Shown piece by piece: positions 8,775 to 17,079 of a stretch of 64,000 nucleotides of DNA. Source of the stretch: Altibacter sp. (GTDB lineage: Bacteria > Bacteroidota > Bacteroidia > Flavobacteriales > Flavobacteriaceae). A program made the translations under genes and the position numbers. Each line of letters starts with the position of its first letter. Position 1 is the first letter of the stretch. The notes under the pieces were generated by a model that saw only the letters and a list, made by a program, of their open reading frames with translations, was not told the DNA's origin and did no database searches. The stretch spans positions 62,001 through 126,000 of the forward strand of contig NZTP01000086.1 in assembly GCA_002696485.1 (NCBI GenBank), read 5' to 3'.

Positions 8775-9764
8775 CTAAACCAGCGAATTTGCTACCAAAT
8801 ATTCTGCGATTTGAATGGCGTTAGTCGCTGCTCCTTTGCGCAAGTTGTCACTTACGATCCACATATTAAGTGAATTTGGCTGCGTTTCATCCCGGCGAAT
8901 TCGGCCGACAAACACGTCGTCCTTATCGTATGCATACATGGGCATGGGGTAGGTATTGGTATCGGGATTGTCCTGAACGGTTATTCCGGGAACCTCATGA
9001 AGGATGGATCGAACCTCTCCGAGTTCGAAATCTTTGAGAAATTCTACGTTGACCGCTTCGCTATGGCCACCCGCCGTTGGGATTCGAACCGCGGTAGCCG
9101 TTACCGAAAAGCTTCTGTCATCCAATATTTTTTGCGGCTCACGTGCCAACTTCATTTCTTCTTTGGTATAGCCGTTGGCCTCGAACACATCGCAATGCGG
9201 TAATGCATTTTTATGAATAGGATAGGGATAGGCCATTTCGCCTTTGATTCCTTGTATTTCATTTTCCAGTTGATGTACAGCCTTGAGCCCTGTCCCTGAA
9301 ACCGATTGGTAAGTAGAGACCACTACGCGTTTCATCCGGTATTTTTTATGTAGCGGTGCAAGCACCATCACCATTTGAATGGTTGAACAATTGGGATTTG
9401 CAATAATCTTATCCTCTTTAGTGAGCAGGTGGGCATTTATTTCAGGGACGATTAGTTTTTTTGTGGAATCCATTCGCCAAGCAGATGAATTGTCAATAAC
9501 AGTAGTGCCTACAGCTGCGAATTTGGGTGCCCATTCAAGTGAAGTCTCTCCACCAGCTGAGAAAATCGCAATGTCCGGAGCTGCTGCTACCGCGGCGTCT
9601 AAACTCACTATTGTGTGTGGTTTTCCTTTAAAGACAATCTCATTCCCTACAGATTTTTCCGAAGCAACAGGAAAGAATTGCGTTACAGGGAAATTGCGTT
9701 CTTCTAAAAGCTTCAACATTACGGTTCCAACCATTCCGGTGGCCCCTACCACGGCTAATTTCAT
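8775..9764 (-). CDS. asd: Aspartate-semialdehyde dehydrogenase
   Basis: This enzyme reduces aspartyl phosphate to aspartate semialdehyde for lysine, threonine, methionine and diaminopimelate synthesis. From the ATG at 9764 the protein is 329 aa and starts with the NADP-binding loop MKLAVVGATGMVG. The catalytic Cys126 sits in NPNCSTIQMV and the catalytic His in RIPTAGGHSE. Both are intact. The seven extra upstream codons of the open frame lie between the -7 box and the ATG and are unlikely to be translated. It is a single-gene unit with promoter and terminator. Confidence 0.95.
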   Translation of the reverse strand: MKLAVVGATGMVGTVMLKLLEERNFPVTQFFPVASEKSVGNEIVFKGKPHTIVSLDAAVAAAPDIAIFSAGGETSLEWAPKFAAVGTTVIDNSSAWRMDSTKKLIVPEINAHLLTKEDKIIANPNCSTIQMVMVLAPLHKKYRMKRVVVSTYQSVSGTGLKAVHQLENEIQGIKGEMAYPYPIHKNALPHCDVFEANGYTKEEMKLAREPQKILDDRSFSVTATAVRIPTAGGHSEAVNVEFLKDFELGEVRSILHEVPGITVQDNPDTNTYPMPMYAYDKDDVFVGRIRRDETQPNSLNMWIVSDNLRKGAATNAIQIAEYLVANSLV

Positions 9765-9782
9765 ATATATTTCAATTTGAAG

Positions 9783-9790
9783 CAAAAATA
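9783..9790 (-). promoter_or_regulatory. -7 box of the asd promoter
   Basis: TATTTTTG on the minus strand matches the Bacteroidota -7 consensus TAnnTTTG and lies 18 nt before the asd ATG at 9764, giving a very short leader. No clear TTTG -33 box is seen at the usual spacing. Confidence 0.6.
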
Positions 9791-9824
9791 CAGCATCGTA
9801 AGAAGATTATTCAGAATAAAATGC

Positions 9825-9860
9825 AAAAAAAGACCCTTCTCCTGTTAGGAAGAAGGGTTT
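9825..9860 (-). terminator. Intrinsic terminator after mscL
   Basis: ACCCTTCTTCC-type stem (ACCCTTCT / AGAAGGGT, extended by TCC/GGA) followed on the minus strand by T7. It is placed about 35 nt past the mscL stop. Confidence 0.85.
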
Positions 9861-9894
9861 GGTTAAAACTATGTAGTGTAGCGGTCGCTAGCGT

Positions 9895-10305
9895 TTATTT
9901 TTTTCTCAATTCGTCGCGAATTTGTATCAATAGTTCTTCTTGTGTAGGACCCGCAGGCGCTGCAGGTGCTTCTTCTTTTGGCTTTTTAGTCTTATTATAC
10001 GCCTTCACGATCATAAATAAAACAAATCCTACAATAATCAGATTGATCAATGCATTTACCCATTTACCCCACATAATGGCATTTTCGGGTTTTTCTATGG
10101 TTCCATCGGCTGCAACGACAGCTTCAGAAAGTACAACTTTAAGGTCGGAGAAATCGACGCCTCCCGTAAAATGACCTACAATAGGCATCATAATGTCATT
10201 GGTGAAACCGGAAACCACGCCTCCAACTGCTGCTGCGAGAATAACAGCGACCGCCAGATCGATAACGTTGCCGGTCATGATGAAATCTTTGAATTCTTTT
10301 AACAT
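9895..10305 (-). CDS. mscL: Large-conductance mechanosensitive channel
   Basis: This 136-aa channel opens at high membrane tension to release osmolytes on hypo-osmotic shock. It begins MLKEFKDFIMTGNVIDLAVAVI, the amphipathic N-helix and first membrane helix, with the glycine/alanine-rich pore segment VAVILAAAVGGVVSGF. The second helix is ALINLIIVGFVLFMIVKAYN, and the C-terminal charged helix EELLIQIRDELRKK is the pentameric bundle. All family landmarks are intact. Monocistronic. Confidence 0.96.
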   Translation of the reverse strand: MLKEFKDFIMTGNVIDLAVAVILAAAVGGVVSGFTNDIMMPIVGHFTGGVDFSDLKVVLSEAVVAADGTIEKPENAIMWGKWVNALINLIIVGFVLFMIVKAYNKTKKPKEEAPAAPAGPTQEELLIQIRDELRKK

Positions 10306-10384
10306 GTTTTGATGGGTTTAGAGTTAATACCCACTAAGTTAAACAAAAATGTAAATTCACATCTAATAAGACACATGCAGAACG

Positions 10385-11494
10385 CTATTTTCGATAAACG
10401 ACACGTTTTACTCGTTGAGAAATGGCGGTGAGGAGTTCGTAGGGAATGGAGCCAATTGCTGCAGCGAGTTCTTCGGCGGTTGGATTTTCACCAAAGACAA
10501 TCACTTCATCTCCTTCCTCGCATTCAATATTCGTTACCTCCACCATGATCATGTCCATACATACATTTCCCACGATGGGTGCCTTTTTACCATGTATGCT
10601 CACCCAACCTTTCCCTTTTCCATACGCCCTGCTAATACCGTCGGCATGACCTATAGGCAGTGTAGCCGTTCTACTTGCTCTTGAAGTGGTATGCCCCATA
10701 TTATAACCAACATTTGCGCCTTCGGGAAGTTCGTGGATCTGTGAAATCACGGTTTTCAAGCTCGCTACCGGAGTGAGATGTGCTCGTTCTTTCGGGTCGT
10801 TTCCAAAGCCGTAAAGACCAATACCGCTACGCACCATATCGAACTGTGCTTCAGGATAGTTGAGTATACCCGATGTGTTGAGGGTGTGTAACATAGGTCG
10901 ATAGCCAATGGCTTGTATAATTGCTTCGGAATGTTCTCTGAAAGCTTCGATCTGCCGAAGCGTAAACGGTCTTTGTTCTTTATCTTCGGTTGCTGCCAAG
11001 TGAGAGAACATAGAACGCACTTTTACTGAAGCAGTTGCTGAAAGTTTCTCTGTTATGAATTCGAGGTCCCCTTTTCCGAAGCCTAAACGATTTAATCCTG
11101 TATTGAACTTTAGGTGAATAGGATATTGCTTTTGCTGTTGTTTTTCTGTAAAAGCGATAAAGTCGGTAAGCATTTTCCGAGAATAGATGCTGGGCTCCAT
11201 ACAGCGGCGCACGATTAGATCGAAATTTGCAGGTAACGGGTGCAACACAAGTATGGGCGTTTCGATACCCCCATTGCGAAGCACTTCGCCTTCCCAAGCA
11301 TAGGCGACGGCAAAATAGTCGATGCCCAAGTCGACCAGCTCTTTTGCCACAGCAACGCTGTCGCTACCGTACCCAAAGGCTTTTACAACAGCCAACATCT
11401 TTGTCTTGGGATCTATTTTGGAGGTAAGATACCTGTAGTTCTCACCTAGTGCGGTTAGGTCGATCTCCAGAAGGGTTTCGGTGGCTTGTGGCAT
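10385..11494 (-). CDS. alr: Alanine racemase
   Basis: A 369-aa PLP enzyme that makes D-alanine for peptidoglycan. The PLP lysine is Lys38 in MLAVVKAFGYGSD, within the fold III barrel, and the C-terminal domain carries NVGYNMGHTTSR with the second catalytic Tyr, then LPIGHADGISR and VGNVCMDMIMV. Length and motifs are normal. tdk lies 2 nt upstream on the same strand, so tdk-alr is an operon with tight coupling. Confidence 0.95.
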   Translation of the reverse strand: MPQATETLLEIDLTALGENYRYLTSKIDPKTKMLAVVKAFGYGSDSVAVAKELVDLGIDYFAVAYAWEGEVLRNGGIETPILVLHPLPANFDLIVRRCMEPSIYSRKMLTDFIAFTEKQQQKQYPIHLKFNTGLNRLGFGKGDLEFITEKLSATASVKVRSMFSHLAATEDKEQRPFTLRQIEAFREHSEAIIQAIGYRPMLHTLNTSGILNYPEAQFDMVRSGIGLYGFGNDPKERAHLTPVASLKTVISQIHELPEGANVGYNMGHTTSRASRTATLPIGHADGISRAYGKGKGWVSIHGKKAPIVGNVCMDMIMVEVTNIECEEGDEVIVFGENPTAEELAAAIGSIPYELLTAISQRVKRVVYRK

Positions 11495-11496
11495 GC

Positions 11497-12135
11497 TTAG
11501 GCTTGCTTTTTTGAAGGAAGTTCTTCGGGATCCTTCACTTCGATTTTACTTACTTTTTCTCGAAGCATTGCTTTAAAGTACGCTGCTCTACTTAGTGGTT
11601 CGTACTCTTCGGTCTCCCCCAATAGTACAAGATCGTTGCTCTTAGATTTGCGATAACTGTAATTGGCAAGATTCCCCGTTCGTGTACAAACGGCGTGAAC
11701 TTTGGTCACATATTCGGCAGTGGCCATTAGCGCAGGCATAGGACCGAAGGGGTTTCCTTTGAAATCCATATCCAAGCCGGCTACGATCACGCGAACGCCC
11801 CTATTTGCAAGGTCATTGCAAACTTTTACTATCTCGTCGTCGAAGAACTGAGCTTCATCGATACCTACTACGTCGCAATTATCTGCCAAAATAGGAATGT
11901 TTGCCGCGGCTGGTACCGGAGTAGATCGAATCTCATTACTGTCATGAGATACGACCATGTCCTCATCGTACCTGTTATCAACATTCGGTTTAAAGATCTC
12001 TACGCGTTGTCGTGCAAATTTGGCACGCTTCAAGCGGCGGATGAGTTCTTCGGTCTTTCCCGAAAACATCGACCCGCAGATCACCTCAATCCATCCGAAT
12101 TGCTCTTTTTGATTTACAGTATTTTCGAGAAACAT
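11497..12135 (-). CDS. tdk: Thymidine kinase (type II)
   Basis: This 212-aa enzyme phosphorylates thymidine in pyrimidine salvage. The P-loop GSMFSGKT is at residues 21-28 and the DEAQFFD box at about 93-99; the lasso-region [10 protein letters not shown] follows. The usual four-cysteine zinc site is mostly missing: where most family members have CxxC the protein has CTRT, and the C-terminal pair is replaced by SRAAYF. The protein probably folds without structural zinc. It is first in the tdk-alr operon. Confidence 0.93.
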   Translation of the reverse strand: MFLENTVNQKEQFGWIEVICGSMFSGKTEELIRRLKRAKFARQRVEIFKPNVDNRYDEDMVVSHDSNEIRSTPVPAAANIPILADNCDVVGIDEAQFFDDEIVKVCNDLANRGVRVIVAGLDMDFKGNPFGPMPALMATAEYVTKVHAVCTRTGNLANYSYRKSKSNDLVLLGETEEYEPLSRAAYFKAMLREKVSKIEVKDPEELPSKKQA

Positions 12136-12235
12136 AGGTTACTTTTAGACGAAAACAGAAATAGTTGACGTTTACATAAAGGTTGCGTAAATTTATAAAA
12201 ACAAAATAGAGAATAAGAGATTAATTTCAAAAGTT

Positions 12236-12994
12236 ATGAAGAAGAAGCTGTACGAAGAGATCAAGGCTCTGGCATCACAAATTGCATCACAAGAGACGCC
12301 ATGGGCAACAACAGAATTAAAGAAAAAAGTAAGGGATCTGTATGAAAAATTGATGGTCTTAGCGTATTTGGAATCTCAAATTGAAGACGGATTTGAACGA
12401 AGCAAGAAAGAAGGTCTCGACTCTAAGAGCTTTCGCGAAGAGAACTGGTTTAAAGAGCCTGAACCTGTTCCGCAACCCGAGAATAAAGAGGAACTTATAG
12501 AACCCCTTATTGAAAAGATAAAGGATATTGTCGCGCAAATGCCCGAAGAGTCTCAACAAATTGATGAGCTTCTGGAGAAGGTGACGCCCAAGCCACAATA
12601 CATGAAAAATGATCTTGAAGAATTTGCACAGACCTATCAACAGACTCCCACATTCGAAAGGAAAGAACCTACCAAAGGAGGTGAGATTCCGAAGAAGTCT
12701 TCCGGTTTAGTTCCGGATGCAGGTATTACCACACACAGACCACGCTCATTGAACGATGCGGTGCCTCAAGGGCTTAGCATAGGACTCAACGATCGCTTAG
12801 CGTTTGTAAAGCATTTGTTCAACGGAAATTCCGAAGATTACACCAGAGTACTTTCACAAATCAACACTATGAATTCCTTTGAAGAAGCATCCACCTTCAT
12901 TAAAGGCAAGGTAAAGCCCGATTATAATTATTGGCTTGAAAAAGAAGAGTATTCAGAGCGCTTCATGCTTCTGGTTGAAAAAAGCTTTAATTAA
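12236..12994 (+). CDS. Conserved protein of unknown function upstream of rsmI
   Basis: A 252-aa soluble, highly charged protein with three parts. There is a helical N-terminal region (residues 1-70), a Pro/Glu-rich linker (about 75-165), and a compact C-terminal region starting at GLSIGLNDRLAFVKHLFNGN and ending with a helix SERFMLLVEKSFN. I recognise this as a recurring Bacteroidota family by its C-terminal motif but know of no function. No catalytic motif is seen. It lies 5 nt before rsmI, so it is the first gene of a three-gene operon. Confidence 0.7.
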   Translation: MKKKLYEEIKALASQIASQETPWATTELKKKVRDLYEKLMVLAYLESQIEDGFERSKKEGLDSKSFREENWFKEPEPVPQPENKEELIEPLIEKIKDIVAQMPEESQQIDELLEKVTPKPQYMKNDLEEFAQTYQQTPTFERKEPTKGGEIPKKSSGLVPDAGITTHRPRSLNDAVPQGLSIGLNDRLAFVKHLFNGNSEDYTRVLSQINTMNSFEEASTFIKGKVKPDYNYWLEKEEYSERFMLLVEKSFN

Positions 12995-12999
12995 AACGA

Positions 13000-13671
13000 A
13001 TGGGAAAACTGTATTTGGTACCAACTCCCATAGGAAATCTAAAGGACATGACCTTTCGGGCTATTGAGGTATTGAAAGAAGTAGATCTAATCCTTGCTGA
13101 AGATACCAGAACAAGTGGCAAACTACTCAAACATTTTGAGATCGGCACTCAAATGCATTCACACCACATGCATAACGAGCACAAGACCACCGAAGGCATC
13201 GTAAACAGAATTAAAGCAGGCGAGAATGTGGCGCTTATTAGTGATGCAGGGACGCCGGCTATTAGTGACCCCGGCTTCCTCTTAACACGTGCTTGTGTGG
13301 AGGCAGACATAGAGGTCGATTGTTTGCCCGGTGCGACCGCTTTTGTACCTGCGCTTGTAAACAGTGCCCTCCCAAACGACCGCTTTGTATTTGAAGGTTT
13401 TTTGCCGATTAAAAAAGGAAGGCAAACACGACTTCAGGCCATGGCTGAAGAGCACCGAACGATCATCTTTTATGAATCACCTCACAAATTACTGAAAACA
13501 TTGGCGCACCTCATAGAGTATGTGGGTGAAGATCGTCCGGTTTCTATTTCCCGAGAACTTTCAAAACTTCATGAAGAAACGATTCGAGGAAGCCTAAAAG
13601 AGGTACTGAAACACTTCACTGAAAAACCGCCTAAAGGGGAACTCGTTATTGTTATGGGAGGAAAAAAGTAA
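13000..13671 (+). CDS. rsmI: 16S rRNA (cytidine-1402-2'-O)-methyltransferase
   Basis: A 223-aa SAM-dependent methyltransferase of the tetrapyrrole-methylase fold that methylates C1402 in the ribosomal P site. It starts with the diagnostic LYLVPTPIGNLKDMTFRAIEVL, followed by EDTRTSGKLLKHF, LISDAGTPAISDPGF (the SAM-binding glycine loop) and IFYESPHKLLKTL. It is a little shorter than E. coli RsmI, lacking its C-terminal extension, which is common in Bacteroidota. It overlaps the UDG homologue by 1 nt (TAATG). Confidence 0.95.
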   Translation: MGKLYLVPTPIGNLKDMTFRAIEVLKEVDLILAEDTRTSGKLLKHFEIGTQMHSHHMHNEHKTTEGIVNRIKAGENVALISDAGTPAISDPGFLLTRACVEADIEVDCLPGATAFVPALVNSALPNDRFVFEGFLPIKKGRQTRLQAMAEEHRTIIFYESPHKLLKTLAHLIEYVGEDRPVSISRELSKLHEETIRGSLKEVLKHFTEKPPKGELVIVMGGKK

Positions 13672-14243
13672 TGCAAGCCTTACTAAAGGACATACGGGCT
13701 TGCGAGATATGTAAAGCCCATCTTCCGTTGGGGCCAAGACCTGTTGTGACTGCCCATCCCGAAGCAAAGATTGCCATTATTGGTCAGGCGCCCGGAAAGA
13801 AAGTCCATGAGACCGGGATCCCTTGGGATGACCCTAGCGGGAAACAACTTCGGCATTGGTTGGATGTTACATCGGAGGTATTTTACGATCCGAAACAAAT
13901 CGCTCTCATTCCTATGGGATTCTGTTATCCGGGTAAGGGTAGAAGCGGCGATCTTCCGCCGAGACCCGAGTGTGCGCCTCAATGGCATTCGGTATTGCTA
14001 AAGCAATTACCCAATTTACAATTAACACTTTTTGTTGGGATGTACTCCCAGAAATATTATTTGAGTGCGAAAGCGGCTTCAACGCTTACGGAGACGGTAC
14101 GAAATTATAAAGAATACCTGCCCACGTATCTTCCCTTACCACATCCTTCACCAAGAAATCGATTTTGGCTGTCTAAAAATCCTTGGTTCAATGAGACCGT
14201 CGTTCCGGAATTGCAGCAGCGTATTAAAGAAATAATTTCATAA
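13671..14243 (+). CDS. Uracil-DNA glycosylase superfamily protein with Fe-S-type cysteines
   Basis: A 190-aa member of the UDG superfamily. Cys11, Cys14, Cys85 and Cys101 have spacing close to the 4Fe-4S ligands of thermophile (family 4) UDGs. Motif 1 reads GQAPGKKVHETGIPWDDPSG instead of the usual GEAPG...GRPFVG, and motif 3 is HPSPRN followed by W, where HPS(P) contacts the base in related enzymes. Substrate specificity is thus uncertain; it could excise uracil or another damaged base, or differ altogether. It is co-transcribed with rsmI by a 1-nt overlap. Confidence 0.8.
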   Translation: MQALLKDIRACEICKAHLPLGPRPVVTAHPEAKIAIIGQAPGKKVHETGIPWDDPSGKQLRHWLDVTSEVFYDPKQIALIPMGFCYPGKGRSGDLPPRPECAPQWHSVLLKQLPNLQLTLFVGMYSQKYYLSAKAASTLTETVRNYKEYLPTYLPLPHPSPRNRFWLSKNPWFNETVVPELQQRIKEIIS

Positions 14244-14254
14244 ATACAATAGGT

Positions 14255-14845
14255 TTACGCATGTTTCCCCTTTTCCCAACCGTGTTTGCCGAGGTATTGC
14301 TCACCACTTTCTACGGCTCCTTCTTCAATAGAAGTTCCCATAGAATCGTTCCAGCGGTTCAGATAACCAAATAAAGAAATCACACCCAGCATTTCAACGA
14401 TCTCGCCTTCATCCCAATGTTCATATAACTTTGCCTTAATACTTTCATCGACTGCGTTAGGCACTTGAGACGCTGCCAATGAGAAATCCAAGGCGGCTCG
14501 TTCGGCCTCAGTAAAGGCCGGGTGGGTGCGATATTCCCAGATATTGTCCAATTGTTCCTGCTCGGCACCGTAGCGTTCTGCGGCACGAATGGCATGCGCT
14601 TGGCAATAACGGCAACCCGCTGCATTGCTGCTTACCCATGCGATCATTCGCTTTAAGGCAGAAGTGACGCGTCCTTCATTGGCCATAACTGCTTTGTTCA
14701 AATTTATAAACGCTTTGCTAATGGCAGGACGGTGTTGCATCGTGAGTACGCTGTTGGGACAGAATCCAAGGGTCTCATTAAAAAAAGCAGCAAGAACTTT
14801 GGTTTCCTGATCGTGTTCGGGGTCTAAAGGTGTGACAAGTGGCAT
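14255..14845 (-). CDS. AhpD-like carboxymuconolactone decarboxylase family protein
   Basis: A 196-aa protein of the peroxidase-related branch of the CMD/AhpD family. The redox motif CRYCQAHAIRAA (CxxCxxH, about residues 97-104) is complete, which supports alkylhydroperoxidase-type activity. Other family segments are TLGFCPNSVLTMQHRP and WDEGEIVEMLGVISLFGYLNRWND. Length fits the two-domain form. It is separated from its neighbours by a terminator upstream and converges on the UDG gene with an 11-nt gap. Confidence 0.85.
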   Translation of the reverse strand: MPLVTPLDPEHDQETKVLAAFFNETLGFCPNSVLTMQHRPAISKAFINLNKAVMANEGRVTSALKRMIAWVSSNAAGCRYCQAHAIRAAERYGAEQEQLDNIWEYRTHPAFTEAERAALDFSLAASQVPNAVDESIKAKLYEHWDEGEIVEMLGVISLFGYLNRWNDSMGTSIEEGAVESGEQYLGKHGWEKGKHA

Positions 14846-14894
14846 ATGATTTTTCGAAAGAATTAGTTTACCAAATTACAAACATCTTCTGACA

Positions 14895-14936
14895 CAAAAA
14901 AGCTGCGGGACACCAAAGTACGAATGCCCCACAGCT
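14895..14936 (-). terminator. Intrinsic terminator after the 626-aa gene
   Basis: GCTGCGGG and CCCCACAGC form an imperfect stem with a loop of about 18 nt, followed by T6 on the minus strand. It lies about 20 nt past the stop of the 16837-14957 gene. Confidence 0.7.
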
Positions 14937-14956
14937 CAGTCAACAAAAACAATTGT

Positions 14957-16837
14957 TTATCGGCAGAATAATACCCGATCCCAAATACCTTGGTGTTGTG
15001 TTTCACCGTTGGTTAATAACAAGGCCGCATTGAGCCGAATCTCATAGGCGCAGTTCTTCAGAGCGCCAAAGTTTCCGGTATAGCTTGAACTGCCATGTGC
15101 TTCTTCACCCGGACTCGGGAATACAATAGGGTCAAAGGAATTCGAGGCTCCTTGTCCGAAGAACTGCAGTGATACCGTTCCTAAATTCGGATTTGCAGCA
15201 GTATAATGTACTGTGATCGAATTCGTTATCTTGTTACAACCTCCACCTATTAATTCCTGAAGATCCAAGGTAGCGATCCCCAGCTCTTTGCTGCTACTTG
15301 GCAACCAAGAACCTCCTTGAGGAACATTGTCATAGAGTGTATTAAAGATGGCAAGGGGTCTGGAAAAACCTGCTGGTACTTTGCTCGCGTCGTTCCCCAA
15401 TTCCCGCTTCAACATGCGCAATGCGAAATAGCTGTTCTTCTCTAAAGGGGCCGAACTGTTTCCGGGCGTGAGTCCCGACTTGTCTACCGTTCCACTCACC
15501 AGATTATTAGAGATTAGTTTGATCAACGATCCGTTGAAATGAATGTTGAAGCCACCTCCCGAGTATTGTGGTGCCTGTATCCAATTGCCGTTGAATTGTA
15601 CTTCGATTTCCTGCCCGGTGGGTGTAGGGGAGGTCGTTCCATGAATCACGTACGATTCGTGTTTTATTACCGGAAAGAACTGTGTAAGTCGCGTCGCGAT
15701 CTCTGTTCGGGCAATATCTGCCGGAGCAACATCTTTCCAATCGGTTTCGGGAATAGTTCCCACATCAATCGATGGGCTGCTCACTTTTGCATATTGAAAT
15801 TTGTATTCCACAGGTTGTCCGTTCAGTTTCTGGGATAATGAACCTCGCAGGTCTAAGGTGCTGTAGAAAGCTTGGTTATTCAAACCTGCATCGGCTTTTC
15901 CTGTAGTTCTTCCGGTGGATGTATCAATATTCAAAACAGGATGATACTTTCGGGCGTACCCAATTTGATAAAAAGCGGCGGGAGGATCCAAAGGGGTTGT
16001 AGGAGCGTCTTTCAAACATAGCGTGACACACAAACAATTACCAACGTTCTTTCTGCTTGGTTTTTGAGCTTCAGAAGAATTTTCTGCATAGATTTCAGAT
16101 CCGCCCACGGCGAATTTGAAATAAATGTCCGGACCATTATCAAAGCTGAAAGGAGGTGTGGTTTCCACATTGATCCAAGGCGACAAGAATGTCTTTTTAA
16201 AATCAATGGACCGATAATAAATGCAGAACCTTCCATTACTATCGGTGGTGGCACTTCCTAAACGATCATCGGTGATGATGTCATCGTCCATTGCTATGAC
16301 CTCAATTCCGGGTAAGGGTTCTTGAGATTCACAATTTCGAAGCGTGCCGCAAATCACCCAAATGTCTAAACGCAATAGAATAAAGCACCAAATACGACGC
16401 AACAAAGTGTAATTGAAGCCCGCAACAAGGCCATTATTCGTTTCACGCCATTTAGGCTGGATGATATCTAACAGTACGGCAAAAGGGCGAAAACCTTTGG
16501 GCGGCTTGGTACTGTCCTGTCCGTATTCCGGGATGGCGTCGTAAAAAACAGTAACCGCCATGAGCCCGCCGTTATAGCCGGTTTTCTTTGCGTCGATGGC
16601 ACACTCGTACACACCGTTTGCATCTGTGGTTGTTTCTGCAATAAGCCGTTTCTTACGGTCCTTGAGGTCTTTTTCTTCAAATACTTGAATAAGTTCTTTG
16701 CTTTGTGCAGCAGCATAGGCTGTTGAAGCATGGGTCTCTTCTTCTAATTGATACAGGCGTACCTGGGTAAATGGAAGGGGTTTCTGTTGATCGTCACAAA
16801 TCGCAGTCTGCAATTTGCCTTTTAAAATGTAGTTCAT
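14957..16837 (-). CDS. 626-aa protein with two transthyretin-like modules, function unknown
   Basis: I do not recognise this protein as a whole. Residues 5-125 look like a transthyretin/carboxypeptidase-regulatory beta-sandwich (KGKLQTAICDDQQKPLPFTQVRLYQ ... TTTDANGVYECAID). A second such module spans about 170-285 (GTLRNCESQEPLPGIEVIAMDD ... TTDSNGRFCIYYR). The remaining 340 residues are Gly/Ser/Asn-rich and strand-like, with no known catalytic motif. There is no signal peptide or lipobox, which is odd for this fold, as most such modules in Bacteroidota are exported. A hydrophobic patch (about 148-165) between the modules could be buried or membrane-associated. It is monocistronic, with hairpins in the leader and a terminator. 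Confidence 0.6.
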   Translation of the reverse strand: MNYILKGKLQTAICDDQQKPLPFTQVRLYQLEEETHASTAYAAAQSKELIQVFEEKDLKDRKKRLIAETTTDANGVYECAIDAKKTGYNGGLMAVTVFYDAIPEYGQDSTKPPKGFRPFAVLLDIIQPKWRETNNGLVAGFNYTLLRRIWCFILLRLDIWVICGTLRNCESQEPLPGIEVIAMDDDIITDDRLGSATTDSNGRFCIYYRSIDFKKTFLSPWINVETTPPFSFDNGPDIYFKFAVGGSEIYAENSSEAQKPSRKNVGNCLCVTLCLKDAPTTPLDPPAAFYQIGYARKYHPVLNIDTSTGRTTGKADAGLNNQAFYSTLDLRGSLSQKLNGQPVEYKFQYAKVSSPSIDVGTIPETDWKDVAPADIARTEIATRLTQFFPVIKHESYVIHGTTSPTPTGQEIEVQFNGNWIQAPQYSGGGFNIHFNGSLIKLISNNLVSGTVDKSGLTPGNSSAPLEKNSYFALRMLKRELGNDASKVPAGFSRPLAIFNTLYDNVPQGGSWLPSSSKELGIATLDLQELIGGGCNKITNSITVHYTAANPNLGTVSLQFFGQGASNSFDPIVFPSPGEEAHGSSSYTGNFGALKNCAYEIRLNAALLLTNGETQHQGIWDRVLFCR

Positions 16838-16965
16838 GATAAGGGTTTTAGGTGAATAATAAGTACTTTTTTGAACTGCTAAACTACAACGACAGCAGGA
16901 AGCTTTATTACATGAAACAACTGATTATAAGATAATTAAACCCTGTAATTTGTTGTAGGAAAAAC

Positions 16966-17039
16966 CCTCAGCCCATGACTGATATTATTACAATAGCTGA
17001 GGAAAAAACCTTTTTTCATTACGATTGAGAAGGTTTTTT
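16966..17039. promoter_or_regulatory. Two adjacent terminator-like hairpins in a divergent intergenic region
   Basis: Within the gap between the 626-aa gene (minus) and recJ (plus), CCTCAGC (16966-16972) pairs with GCTGAGG (16996-17002); on the minus strand it is followed by GTTTTT. Directly adjoining it, AAAAAACCTT (17003-17012) pairs with AAGGTTTTTT (17030-17039). Hairpins upstream of both genes suggest a leader attenuator or the ends of a small transcript. Confidence 0.45.
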
Positions 17040-17079
17040 GTAATTTTATACGGCTCCCCAATAATCGCTTCGAGAATAC

